Below are positions 1-9,269 of a stretch of DNA of 64,000 bases, piece after piece. The notes beneath the pieces were generated by a model. It was not told where the DNA came from, ran no database searches, and worked only from the letters and a program-made list of their open reading frames with translations. The stretch spans positions 37,304,723-37,368,722 of the forward strand of contig OX457026.1 of the NCBI GenBank assembly GCA_949752745.1, read 5' to 3'. The position numbers were made by a program, and so were the translations under genes. Source of the DNA: Protula sp. h YS-2021 (taxonomy: Eukaryota > Annelida > Polychaeta > Sabellida > Serpulidae). Numbering within the stretch: position 1 is the stretch's first letter; each line of letters opens with the position of its first letter.

Positions 1-1110
1 TTTAGGTAATGATTAGAATTTTTTTAGATATTAACTTTGTATGATGCTTTTTGCATGCTGAATGCCGTGCCAATACCCTGTCAGCCTATTTTATAAGTTT
101 TATAGCCTCTTTCCTAGTCACGAAATTTTTGGCAGGGTGTTTGCACGTAGTTTGTCGTGCAAATAGCCTTTATTTGCCTTTCAAAGATTAATCGAAAAAG
201 TAGAAACAAAGTTTGTTCGAACAGGCTAAAAGCACGCAACATCTGTGCTTTTTTTTGTCATGTTGATTGATGTTTTATACAGAAATAATGTTTGCACAGA
301 CAGCTAGTACACAACATCCGTGCCGCTGTTGTGTCGTATTGATTAATATTAAACACAGAAACAACGGTTGCACGGACAGGCTTAAAGCACGCAACTGGCG
401 TGCAGATATTGTGTCGTGTTGATTAATATTTTATCTAGAAACAACGTTCGCACGGGCAGGCTAAAAGCACGCAACATCCGTGCCGATGTTGTGTCGTATT
501 GATTAATATTAAACACAGAAACAACGTTCGCACGGGCAGGCTAAAAGCACGCAACATCCGTGCCGATGTTGTGTTGTATTGATTAATGTTAAACACAGAA
601 ACAACGTTCGCACGGGCAGGCTAAAAGCACGCAACATCCGTGCAGATGTTGTGTCGTATTGATTAATATGAAACAGAAACAACGGTTGCACGGACAGGTT
701 AAAAGCACGCAACATCCGTGCCGCTGTTGTGTCGGATTGGTTATCTTTTACATGGAAACAACGTTTGCAAGCTTAAACAGGCTTAAAGCACTGACAGGCT
801 AAAAGCACGCAACATTCGTGCCGCTGTTGTGTCGTATTCAACAGATATAATAAAAATGTCCTAGTTTCTATGGGGAGATACTTAATAAGTATAAAATAAA
901 GTGAATTGACAGGCTAGAAGCACGGGCAGACACTTTATTTCCTGAAAATTAAGCTGTGCGGAAATTGTGTCTGCACGGAGAGGGTGAAAGCACGGCCGTT
1001 TGAAAAACAGGGTGTCTGCACGCATGAACCCGTGCAAGAGGCCTGTTGCGCGCCTGTTGCGTGTGCAGAGATTGTTTCTGCACGGACAGGCTAGAAGCAT
1101 GCAACAGGGG
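1..1110. repeat. Minisatellite, about 79-bp unit, about eight clear copies plus diverged edges
   Basis: The phrase 'caggctaaaagcacgcaac' or a close variant recurs near 223, 300, 378, 458, 538, 618, 696 and 797, giving a period of 77-80 bp. Units between about 380 and 700 are nearly identical. Those after 770 are shortened or rearranged, and diverged copies of the 'gcacggacaggctagaagcac' theme reach 1110. Each unit contains 'caacatc' and 'gatgttg' separated by six bases, so it can fold into a short hairpin. Short ORFs here are by-products of the repeat and are not called. Confidence 0.85.
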
Positions 1111-2558
1111 CATACAGCCTTGTATTTTGGAATATGGCTGCAGTCAGTGTGAACACTTTGAAGATTAGCTCTTCTCCTTCCTATTGCAGCAGATAAGGGG
1201 CCAAGTGGCTAAAGAATCAAAGAGTGATAAGTCTTCCGCGTCGCAACAAGCTATGCCACGACTGGGCGTAATTGTCGTAAACTCAAGCCGAAGCCAGTTT
1301 CTCTGGCTGTGGTCAAGCTGTCGTCGCCAGGGTTTACTTGTTTGATCCTTATCAGATGGACGTTATCTTGGCTGTGAGGACGCGGATTGCGAGATCGATA
1401 ACCGTGGTGCATGCTAGCATTCAGTCTGGGTTGAACTGAATTGAGAATTAAAATCTTTCTCGGTTTTGGGCTCTTGTTAAACTGTTTTGTTTGTGTTGAG
1501 GGCCCAACTCCCTCAGAGTAATTTTCTGTGCACAGAAAAAGCATTTCCCAGTTTTGGCACAGTGTCGAGGGACAGTAGATATGATTTTTACAAATATTTA
1601 AAATGAAAATACCTTAATTATTCAAGCAAACCATCCGAATATTAGCGTTTTATAATTATTTCATAACGCACACATACACACGCCTTCTTTAATTGTGCAA
1701 CATACAGTGGAACCTCTGAAATCGGACCACCCTTGGGACTGGATAAAATGTGCCCTATTTCATAGGTGGTCCCATTTGGGAGACTTGGTAGAGTTTTCAC
1801 CCATCTGATTATATTTTAGGAACGTTTTGAAACATTAACAGTGAGGCGTTTTTCCCTTCTCACGGTTAAGGAATTATTGTGACACAAGACGATTAATTTT
1901 TTTCAGTCCGAATCCAGGCAACTTGCTTTGGAAGACGTAAATTGTTTTAAGTTAGAGATACCTCAATGCAACCAAGCTGATGAATCCAAAGCATATTTTC
2001 TGCTGTTGTTGGTGGATGTAAATATAAGCATGGACGCCGGTTCAGTAAGCTGTCTGCGTAATTCTTACCAAAAAATCTATACATTGTTCTTTACTAATGT
2101 TTTAAAGAGAGCTGTAAACGCGATGAACATCCTGCCAATGTCTAAATTTATGGCCTGGATCATCTGGGTACAGTTTTTACAATATGAACGGTGTTAAGTC
2201 ATGCTATGTTGTTGTGGCTTAAAAAATACACCACTAAAGGGACCGTTACAAAAATACTAAGGTGGTTTTCTCCGTTTCAGACTTACTTCATACTTCACAT
2301 TTTACACTTTGAATTATCGACAACAAATGTAACTCCGAAGTATAAAATAAGAAGTCTGAATTCAGATTTGTAAGTCTGAATTTTGCGGTCAGAAGTGTGA
2401 AGTCTGAAGTCTGAAGTGTGAAGACCTTCAGAGCCAACATAAATATTCATTTATAATAACATCTATTATGTCTCAATTGGATAACAATCTGCATGTTATA
2501 GACACACACATTTTGAGAAAGTTTGAAGAATTTTTTTCTTATTTAAATTACCTTTATG

Positions 2559-2838
2559 ATTTCAAGCCGTCCTGTGAACACGAAAATAAACACGCAGGTG
2601 GGATTTTTATAAATTTCTTGTACCGCCAATGTTTAATTAATATATTTACAATTATTTAACATCAATACAATTACGCAACATCAGTACAATTACGTAACAT
2701 CAATACAATTACGTAACATCAATAATTGATAGATGTAAAACAATAAAGAAGAATTACATCACACATATTTATAAGAAAGAAAAAATATAATTCACTGATC
2801 CAAAATTTGTCTGGGGGTCAAACAAATTGAAATCCCCC
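2559..2838. repeat. Split direct repeat B2 of the Ngaro-type element
   Basis: Nearly identical in sequence and order to 3075-3354, starting 'atttcaagccgtcctgtg'. Both copies contain the internal 18-bp tandem 'atcaatacaattacg' series. This is the outer 3' copy relative to the element's minus-strand reading. Confidence 0.9.
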
Positions 2839-2880
2839 ACCGTAACAAAACAATATATGGAGGCGATGGGGCGGAGGAGG

Positions 2881-3072
2881 GATTTAAACAAATTTATTTC
2901 TTAGCTTAATTATATAAAATGTGTTACACGCGAGGAGAGTAAAATGAATGAGGTTGTTGAATGCTTAACAGCTACCCTCATTGAGTACAGATAATTTTAG
3001 ACCAATCAAATAAGAGGGACGGCTTATTCATAAATCCGTCTAGGTCAGTGGACGGACCTAAACGGCAATTTA
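2881..3072. repeat. Split direct repeat A2 of the Ngaro-type element
   Basis: Matches 7558-7750 over about 190 bp with only a couple of substitutions (for example gttgttg versus gttgctg). It lies between B2 and B1, as in A1-ORFs-B1-A2-B2 elements. Confidence 0.9.
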
Positions 3073-3074
3073 TG

Positions 3075-3354
3075 ATTTCAAGCCGTCCTGTGAACACGAA
3101 AATAAACACGCAGGTGGGATTTTTATAAATTTCTTGTACCGCCAATGTTTAATTAATATATTTACAATTATTTAACATCAATACAATTACGCAACATCAG
3201 TACAATTACGTAACATCAATACAATTACGTAACATCAATAATTGATAGATGTAAAACAATAAAGAAGAATTACATCACACATATTTATAAGAAAGAAAAA
3301 ATATAATTCACTGATCCAAAATTTGTCTGGGGGTCAAACAAATTGAAATCCCCA
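3075..3354. repeat. Split direct repeat B1 of the Ngaro-type element
   Basis: Direct copy of 2559-2838, directly downstream (minus strand) of the recombinase ORF and abutting A2 at the TTTATG at 3069-3074. Confidence 0.9.
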
Positions 3355-3382
3355 CAGAAGAACCCCACAGACAAACGGGCAA

Positions 3383-4291
3383 TCACACTGTGAAAGACGG
3401 TACGCGAAAATATTTATCAATAGCATTAGAACGCCACCTGCCAATATGAGAAATGCGTGTTTTATTTAAACCTTTTTGGAGGCAATATGTCGCGGCACCT
3501 ATTCGAAAGGAATGTGAAGTATAACCCTTACAAGTACCAAGGGAGAGAATTAATGCCGATTTGAGAACGGTATTAAAAAATGATGGAGAAATAGGCTTTC
3601 CGCTTTTTAAAACGAAGAGAGAACCAACTTTTTGTGTACGAAGTTTTAAATAATTTGACATCGCTTCAACGGGGCAAAAGGGGCCGGGGGAAGAGGGTAT
3701 ATGCAAATCAAAGTGTCTACCCTTACTATGCTTAAATTGTTCAAAGTGGATAGTTAAACCGACTGGTTTTCCTTGCTTCCTTTTAATTTTAATATTATTA
3801 GCTAATAACAAATTTGGATTGTTGGCGGATGTGGAAGTGAATTCACCAACACGAAGAAAGGCATGAAATGCTAATAAAAATAAGGATTTAAATAAAGCAA
3901 GATTATAATATTCAGTAAATATTTGAGGAAGAACGTCACACATTCTGTGTAGCAAACTCACGGAAATGGGCTTTCTATGGTCAGAATGATAATGTTTATT
4001 TTTATAACCAACCAAAGCCTTTCTAATTAAGAATTCTTGGGTGAGGTCTGGTTTCTGTTTAAAGCGATGAATAAACGCAATTGCAGACATGCGAGTTAAC
4101 ATTGTATTGTATGAAAAACCTTGACAAGAGCAATACGCAATATATATAAGCAACGCATTGATTGATGCAGGACAAGCTGGCTGAGCGAACATTTTACATG
4201 TTTTTTGAAAATGTTCCCACGATCTTTTGTACACAGAGCGGGTTGATACTGACAGACTATTGATCACCATAGTGGTCGCAATAAACAGCAT
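3383..4291 (-). CDS. Tyrosine recombinase of the Ngaro-type element
   Basis: A 302-residue site-specific recombinase of the phage-integrase fold. It would integrate the reverse-transcribed circular DNA into the genome, replacing the DDE integrase of LTR elements. Visible catalytic residues are R147 in 'LRVGEF', H260 and R263 in 'SHSFRIGAAT', H282 in 'RISHIGRW' and the nucleophile Y294 in 'IDKYF'. The full R-H-R-H-Y set is therefore present. The N-terminal half carries the expected helical DNA-binding region ('YKRSWEHFQ'). The ATG at 4291 overlaps the end of the RT ORF by 28 nt, so translation probably depends on reinitiation or another recoding event. The ORF is full length with no stops and is likely functional. 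Confidence 0.92.
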   Translation of the reverse strand: MLFIATTMVINSLSVSTRSVYKRSWEHFQKTCKMFAQPACPASINALLIYIAYCSCQGFSYNTMLTRMSAIAFIHRFKQKPDLTQEFLIRKALVGYKNKHYHSDHRKPISVSLLHRMCDVLPQIFTEYYNLALFKSLFLLAFHAFLRVGEFTSTSANNPNLLLANNIKIKRKQGKPVGLTIHFEQFKHSKGRHFDLHIPSSPGPFCPVEAMSNYLKLRTQKVGSLFVLKSGKPISPSFFNTVLKSALILSLGTCKGYTSHSFRIGAATYCLQKGLNKTRISHIGRWRSNAIDKYFRVPSFTV

Positions 4292-5937
4292 GGATCCAGC
4301 TCCTTGGGAACAATAAGAGGATCGTCGTCTAAATGAGGTGCCATTTCCTTTGCGGCATTTACCTTCAAACGAGATAGCAAATCTGATATTCTATTCTGTG
4401 ATGAAGATAAATGGACAGCGTGTAAACATATGTCATCTATCAAGGATCTAACCACTAATTTTCTAACTAAATGCATGGTCAATTTACATTTTGTTGTTTG
4501 ATTATTTATGATGGACACAAGAGCCAAGTTGTCTGTGTGTAAAATCACACTTTTGTTTTTCAGTTTCTGTGAGAACAGGTGCACGGCGATTACTATCGGG
4601 ATAAGCTCTAGGATAACAATATTATATTGTTTGAAAGAGTCATCCCATGTGCCGTAAAACCACTCATTATCCAAGACCGCAGAATAACCCACGGATTTAC
4701 TGGCATCAGTAAAAACATTGAACTGATTTTGAGATAGCCATATATCCGCATTTAATAACGTGATGCCATTAAATTCTCGTAAGAAAACAAGCCAAGTGTG
4801 CAAATCCTGTTTGGCGGACATAGTTAATGGAATTAATTGTTCTCTGTTCACATGACCACAAGTAATATCCCACAGTCTTCGGAGAAAGGCACGACCTGGT
4901 TTTATACATTTACAACAGAAATTTAACAAACCAACGATTTTTTGAACATCACGCAGTTTTACAACATGTAGTTTTATGATTTGATTTATTAAACCGACTG
5001 CTTTGTCAATTTTATCCTGGGGCAACTTGGCCTGCATTTGCAAAGTGTTTACTTCTATACCATGCAAAACCGCACATGTAGTTGGAAGGACGGTTTTTGA
5101 CTCTTTTAGAGGTATACCAAGAAATTTTGACAGTCGAATGAAAGACTGAAGACCCCGCATACATTCAAAGGATCCCGCCGATCCAACAAAAATGAAGTCG
5201 TCCAAAATATGCGACATATCGCTGAACTTATAAATGTTCTTTATGACCCACTGCATTGCTGTACTAAATTGCTCGAACACATTACAACTTATGCGGCATC
5301 CCATAGGTAATACCGTATCGTAATAATACTTGCCATTTACTTTAAAACCTAACAAATGATGGTCCCGTTTAGTTATAGGAATGATTCGAAATGCATCTAG
5401 GATATCACATTTAGACATTAATGCACTCTTTCCTTTTTGTAAAATTAATGTTACAACTTGATCAAACGTCTCATACCTGACCGAAGAATAAATGTCATCA
5501 ATGCCAGAATTTACAGAAATATCTTTTGGCTGACTCAAGTCATGAATGAGTCTAAAGCTGCCTTTTTCCTTTTTGGGTACCAGTCCTAAGGGGCTGACGC
5601 GAAAATGTGGAAGAGGAGGGTGTGAAAAGGGGCCTGACACGCGGCCTAATTGTATCTCCTTATTGATCTTAGAAATAAGAATATCTTTCCGGTCTGTAGC
5701 TGATTTATTATTCGGAAGTTCGTATTTTAGATCGGGACCATCATATCTGAGGTTAAAGCCGTAGCGAAAACCGTCAATCAAAAACTGTTTGTGGGGGTAA
5801 TTTTGCAGCAATATGGCAAGCCTATCTGGATCAATTGGTGTGGGTAAAGAATAACTATTTTTTAGGTTTGGCGAGGGTTTTGTTTTGCTTGCCATTGGTA
5901 AATTCAGTAGTGCGGCATGTTCTGCCTGGGTGGTCAC
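4264..5937 (-). CDS. Reverse transcriptase and RNase H of the Ngaro-type element
   Basis: A 557-residue polymerase that copies element RNA to DNA. Reverse transcriptase motifs occur in order: 'PLGLVPKK' (about 116-123), 'CDILDAF' (177-183), 'MGCRIS' (212-217) and the catalytic 'ILDDF' (244-248), whose LDD form is usual in DIRS/Ngaro elements. RNase H follows, with D411 in 'FTDAS', E444 in 'VILEL' and D469 in 'HTDN', and a last acidic residue near 'SDLLSR'. The ORF overlaps the gag-like ORF by 83 nt in another frame and the recombinase by 28 nt. The true start may be internal or may use frameshifting. There is no methyltransferase domain, in line with Ngaro/PAT and unlike DIRS. Intact. Confidence 0.92.
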   Translation of the reverse strand: MTTQAEHAALLNLPMASKTKPSPNLKNSYSLPTPIDPDRLAILLQNYPHKQFLIDGFRYGFNLRYDGPDLKYELPNNKSATDRKDILISKINKEIQLGRVSGPFSHPPLPHFRVSPLGLVPKKEKGSFRLIHDLSQPKDISVNSGIDDIYSSVRYETFDQVVTLILQKGKSALMSKCDILDAFRIIPITKRDHHLLGFKVNGKYYYDTVLPMGCRISCNVFEQFSTAMQWVIKNIYKFSDMSHILDDFIFVGSAGSFECMRGLQSFIRLSKFLGIPLKESKTVLPTTCAVLHGIEVNTLQMQAKLPQDKIDKAVGLINQIIKLHVVKLRDVQKIVGLLNFCCKCIKPGRAFLRRLWDITCGHVNREQLIPLTMSAKQDLHTWLVFLREFNGITLLNADIWLSQNQFNVFTDASKSVGYSAVLDNEWFYGTWDDSFKQYNIVILELIPIVIAVHLFSQKLKNKSVILHTDNLALVSIINNQTTKCKLTMHLVRKLVVRSLIDDICLHAVHLSSSQNRISDLLSRLKVNAAKEMAPHLDDDPLIVPKELDPCCLLRPLW

Positions 5938-6757
5938 TTTGACATTTAAAGCACTCGTGTTTGTACACGCAGTTTGACCATGTGCAGATTCCCTGGGAAT
6001 TAAATTGTCTGCAATAACCCGGGGGACAGAACACGTTTTTCCGAAAGGGCTGGCTTTGGGAACGGAACTGTTTCAACTGTGCCGATTTTGCTGCGGCCAA
6101 CAAATAAATTTCCTGATGAAGACTATCCCATGTAAGATCAGGGGAACGCTCCCTGAATTTACGGAAGTCCTCATCGTACTTGAGAGCAGCTTCTAGACCG
6201 AACGATTTATACAAGCCTTGTACAAACGACATATATTTAAAGAGCTGCCGTGACTTATCTGGAAAGTATTCTTGATAAATTGAAGAGAAAATTAAAAAAG
6301 CTGAAAACCATTGCTCACAGGATGCAATTTTGAGCTGCTTGGCCTTCTTATTGAGAGTCACACTGCCACTGTGTGAAATATTAAGGCTAATGTCTTGTTC
6401 ATCCGGGTTCAGCAACTCAACTAAGGAAACGTACTGATCACGCTTAATTTTGTCCAGAACGTTCCTGGCGACATGTAGGTGCAGAGTACTGGAGGCTGAA
6501 TTGATAGGCTCACCTTCAAGGTGTGGATCGTCCGCATCCCGAAATAAAACTTCAAGGTCCTCGTCTTGGTCTTCCTGATTTAATGTTTCCCGATTTGTGA
6601 CCGGCGTTTGTGTCGCAATGGCGTCCTGTATAGCTTGGGCGATTACTGGATGGAGCTGCTGGACGACTTCCTGGACAATGTCATCTTTTTTTGTCTTCTT
6701 GGAGGAAGCAGCAGTTGCTTTAGATGCCTTTCGTTTTGGAGCCATATCTATAGACAA
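5855..6757 (-). CDS. Gag-like nucleic-acid-binding protein of the Ngaro-type element
   Basis: A 300-residue first ORF in the normal gag position. The N terminus is lysine-rich ('KRKASKATAASSKKTKKDD'), followed by an acidic stretch and a helical middle. The C terminus has two cysteine/histidine clusters, one CCCH-like and one ending 'CFKCQSDHPGRTC', which would bind the element RNA. Two in-frame ATGs sit close together (residues 1 and 5). I took the longer start. The family is inferred from position and the zinc clusters; no conserved capsid motif was recognised. Confidence 0.8.
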   Translation of the reverse strand: MSIDMAPKRKASKATAASSKKTKKDDIVQEVVQQLHPVIAQAIQDAIATQTPVTNRETLNQEDQDEDLEVLFRDADDPHLEGEPINSASSTLHLHVARNVLDKIKRDQYVSLVELLNPDEQDISLNISHSGSVTLNKKAKQLKIASCEQWFSAFLIFSSIYQEYFPDKSRQLFKYMSFVQGLYKSFGLEAALKYDEDFRKFRERSPDLTWDSLHQEIYLLAAAKSAQLKQFRSQSQPFRKNVFCPPGYCRQFNSQGICTWSNCVYKHECFKCQSDHPGRTCRTTEFTNGKQNKTLAKPKK

Positions 6758-6964
6758 GACAGGAAGAGGAGAAAAAAGTGTAAAATTGCTAAATAACTTA
6801 AGATAAACCTTAAGAAAAGAAAAAAAAAATAGCTTAAATAAAATGATGCAATTATTGCTAATTAATAACGAACCAGTGAAACAATGAAGCTTCAGTAAAA
6901 AGTGAGGGAGTCATGCTTGGAGTTCAAAGTACATATTAACATTAATTATGAAATCCAAACCGAG

Positions 6965-7020
6965 TCCCGTTATTATTATTATTATTATTACCATTATTAT
7001 TATTATTATTATTATTACTT
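6965..7020. repeat. (ATT)n microsatellite
   Basis: About 17 near-perfect ATT units in the leader of the Ngaro-type element, interrupted by one 'acc'. Confidence 0.9.
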
Positions 7021-7557
7021 AATCGTTATTATTATAATGATGCAAGTAAAAAGTAATAATAGGGAGTTTAGTTTGGAGTTCTAGGTAATAAAGTAAATAA
7101 TATGAAGTCCAAACTGAGTCCCGATATTTATAAAAATATTAATTGTTTTGTACAATAAAAAGTAAAGAATTCCTGTTTGGAATGGATAATTGAAATGAAA
7201 AGCCCAAACGGTGTTACATAACATCAAAAAAGATGTAAAATTTTAAAAATTACTCACTCGCGTTCAGCTGGAATTCTCCTGGTTCACAAATTATCCAAGG
7301 TTTGCACGGAGCGTCAGTAACAAGATATCCTTGGTTATTTAAAATTATTTACTGTAGTAACTGATCTTGTGACGAAACAACAGAATCCTAATGACGACAC
7401 AAAAGAATCCAGTTTAAAACGTCACAGCAACACCTATGCGAATATTCGTCCCAGTTTAAAGGAAAATACTTTAAATATCAGCAGTAATGTTTAAAGCGTC
7501 CCAGAGGTATCCAGAATATACTATATAAGAAAAAAATAATAGAGATATTCCAACAAA

Positions 7558-7750
7558 ATTTAAACAAATTTATTTCTTAGCTTAATTATATAAAATGTGT
7601 TACACGCGAGGAGAGTAAAATGAATGAGGTTGCTGAATGCTTAACAGCTACCCTCATTGAGTACAGATAATTTTAGACCAATCAAATAAGAGGGACGGCT
7701 TATTCATAAATCCGTCTAGGTCAGTGGGCGGACCTAAACGGCAATTTATG
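7558..7750. repeat. Split direct repeat A1 of the Ngaro-type element
   Basis: The 5' copy in the element's minus-strand reading. It matches 2881-3072 and ends with TTTATG at 7745-7750, the presumed integration core. It probably holds the element promoter, though no TATA box was identified with confidence. Confidence 0.9.
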
Positions 7751-8476
7751 TGCTTAAATTGACATTTAATTGTCATTTTGAATATGGTGGCTTTTGGGTC
7801 GGCTTAAATATTAAAAGAATAGGCACCACATAAATTAAGAGTCTCTGCTCTGTATATTGTCAGCCGCTATTGTTTAGACAAGGTACAAAAGCATAGATAA
7901 CAAAACTAAGCCCCTGTCTGGTTACACACTTATTACCATAATCCCTAGCAACAATATCTAAGACGGCAACATGCTCAGTGTGGTACGTAATGTGCCGCAA
8001 AACATAGTGGATTCCCCACTGACTGACAGTGGTCCGATCGCAGGCATTTTGAGGGTTCGGGACCGAAAAAAGCGGCCCGAAGTGTCCGATCCGAGGTGGT
8101 CCCAATTGGGAGTTTTCTTAACCATTAAAATCTGTGGAGCGCATTCGGGACCGAAAAAATGAGGCCTGATTCAGAGGTGGTCCCAAGAAGGGGTTATCCG
8201 ATGCGGAGGTTCCACTGTAGTTGGAAAGAAGATAAAACTACTCAAGTTATCAAAAAAACATACCAGGCTTGTCGTGAATTAGACATGTCTTGTCACAAGA
8301 TGAATTCTTTGCACCTCTTGTGCCGAAATTTCTCATTTGTTCAGCACTATTTCGTCTGTGGTATCTTTGATAAAGTTTTCTGATTAATATGTAACTATTT
8401 CATACTTATCTGTCTGTGCTACCACCGGAGATTGCCAGCTTATTGCACAGTAAACCGCTATGCAAAAACGGGGTAC

Positions 8477-8632
8477 GGACAAAATGGTAACTGACATAAT
8501 GGCAGCGGACATAATGGCAAGGGACATAATAGCTAGCGGACATAATGGCAAGGGACATAATGGCAAGCGGACATAATGGCAAAGTGGCAAAGCGGACATA
8601 ATGGCAACTTAAGAAAAGAAAAGAAATAAAAA
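8477..8632. repeat. Left phrase array (inverted relative to 11970-12057)
   Basis: About eight imperfect copies of 'ggacataatggcaagc', for example at 8509, 8522, 8538, 8551 and 8570. The reverse-complement array is at 11970-12057. Confidence 0.85.
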
Positions 8633-8949
8633 TGTATAAAGAAATGTTAACCGCGCCATAAAGCAACTAGTCTGCGGTGCATCCGCCTCATGTCAAGGCG
8701 GAGGGCGGCTCGAATCTTGCCTGCCGTCTAACTGTCTGGTTATTTGGAATAAAACGAAGAGGGACCAAAAACTACGCTGTTCACCCACTCCGACTGCACA
8801 TTTGTGGCAGGTTACCGAGTAGTATACCCCTGTCTGATCGCCGAAACGTGGAACCACAGGCTTAGTTGGCACAACCCATCCATCGATTTGGAAACTCATC
8901 TACTGGCTGAGAGGAGATTCAGCACAAGTGACCACCACTAGGCTGAAAC

Positions 8950-9050
8950 CAACTAGTCGACTAGTCGACTAGTCGACTATTTTTTAATAGTCGACTAGTA
9001 AAATAGTCGATAGAAAATACGCAAGAAAAATACTAGTCGATAGAAAATAC
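8950..9050. repeat. TAGTCGAC subterminal repeats
   Basis: The palindromic octamer context 'tagtcgactagtcgac' is repeated at 8955-8978, and 'tagtcga' recurs until about 9045, with a second tandem 'tagtcgatagaaaatacgc'. Such clustered motifs near the 3' end of a hAT transposase gene are typical subterminal transposase-binding sites. The matching opposite end was not found. Confidence 0.6.
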
Positions 9051-9269
9051 GCAAGAAAATTTAATAGTAAATATACGGTAAACAAAATAAAACTTCATTA
9101 TAAAATGAACAGATGTATTTCAACAGTCTTTCAGCTATAACAGTAAAACATCTTAACTAATTCATGTCCAAGTATATGTTTTTCAAGTGCGAAAAAGTTT
9201 ATATGAAGTTTCCTCGTATGGGAGGAACCAACGAGACTTCAGATGGTTGCGGTATATCCAAGTTTGGCA

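Larger units (their letters stand above)
2553..7750 (-). mobile_element. Complete Ngaro/PAT-type tyrosine-recombinase retrotransposon
   Basis: Read on the minus strand the order is A1 (7750-7558), gag-like ORF, RT/RNase H ORF, tyrosine recombinase ORF, B1 (3354-3075), A2 (3072-2881), B2 (2838-2559). A1/A2 (about 190 bp) and B1/B2 (about 280 bp) are near-identical direct repeats, the split direct repeats typical of Ngaro and PAT elements. The hexamer TTTATG lies at the left end (2553), at the A2/B1 junction (3069) and at the right end (7745), which fits recombinase-mediated integration of a circle without target duplication. All three ORFs are open and overlap, and repeat divergence is minimal, so the insertion looks young. 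The leader 6758-7557 holds an (ATT)n tract and no gene. Confidence 0.93.
1705..8217. mobile_element. Candidate TA-flanked inverted-repeat DNA transposon, split by the Ngaro-type element
   Basis: Position 1705 begins CAGTGGAACCTC and position 8217 ends its reverse complement. Both ends are bordered by TA (1703-1704 and 8218-8219), as expected of Tc1/mariner/pogo-like elements. The interior on both sides repeats 'gaccacc' and 'ggtggtccca' themes, which supports the two ends belonging together. Removing the retrotransposon at 2553-7750 leaves about 1.3 kb. No transposase was recognised, so this would be a non-autonomous copy. Alternatively the two ends are unrelated copies of one family. The 300-1700 and 1800-2550 stretches show no recognisable gene. 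Confidence 0.5.

Noticed and set aside
509..715. Cysteine-rich minus-strand ORF in the first kilobase
   Set aside because: An artefact of the 79-bp minisatellite, in several overlapping frames.
3383..4291. Bacterial or phage integrase indicating contamination
   Set aside because: The recombinase is part of a complete eukaryotic Ngaro-type element with RT and split direct repeats.
8384..8666. Minus-strand ORFs rich in 'LPLC' and 'IMS' repeats, and the similar plus-strand ORFs at 11883-12516
   Set aside because: Translations of the GGACATAATGGC phrase arrays. No domain.
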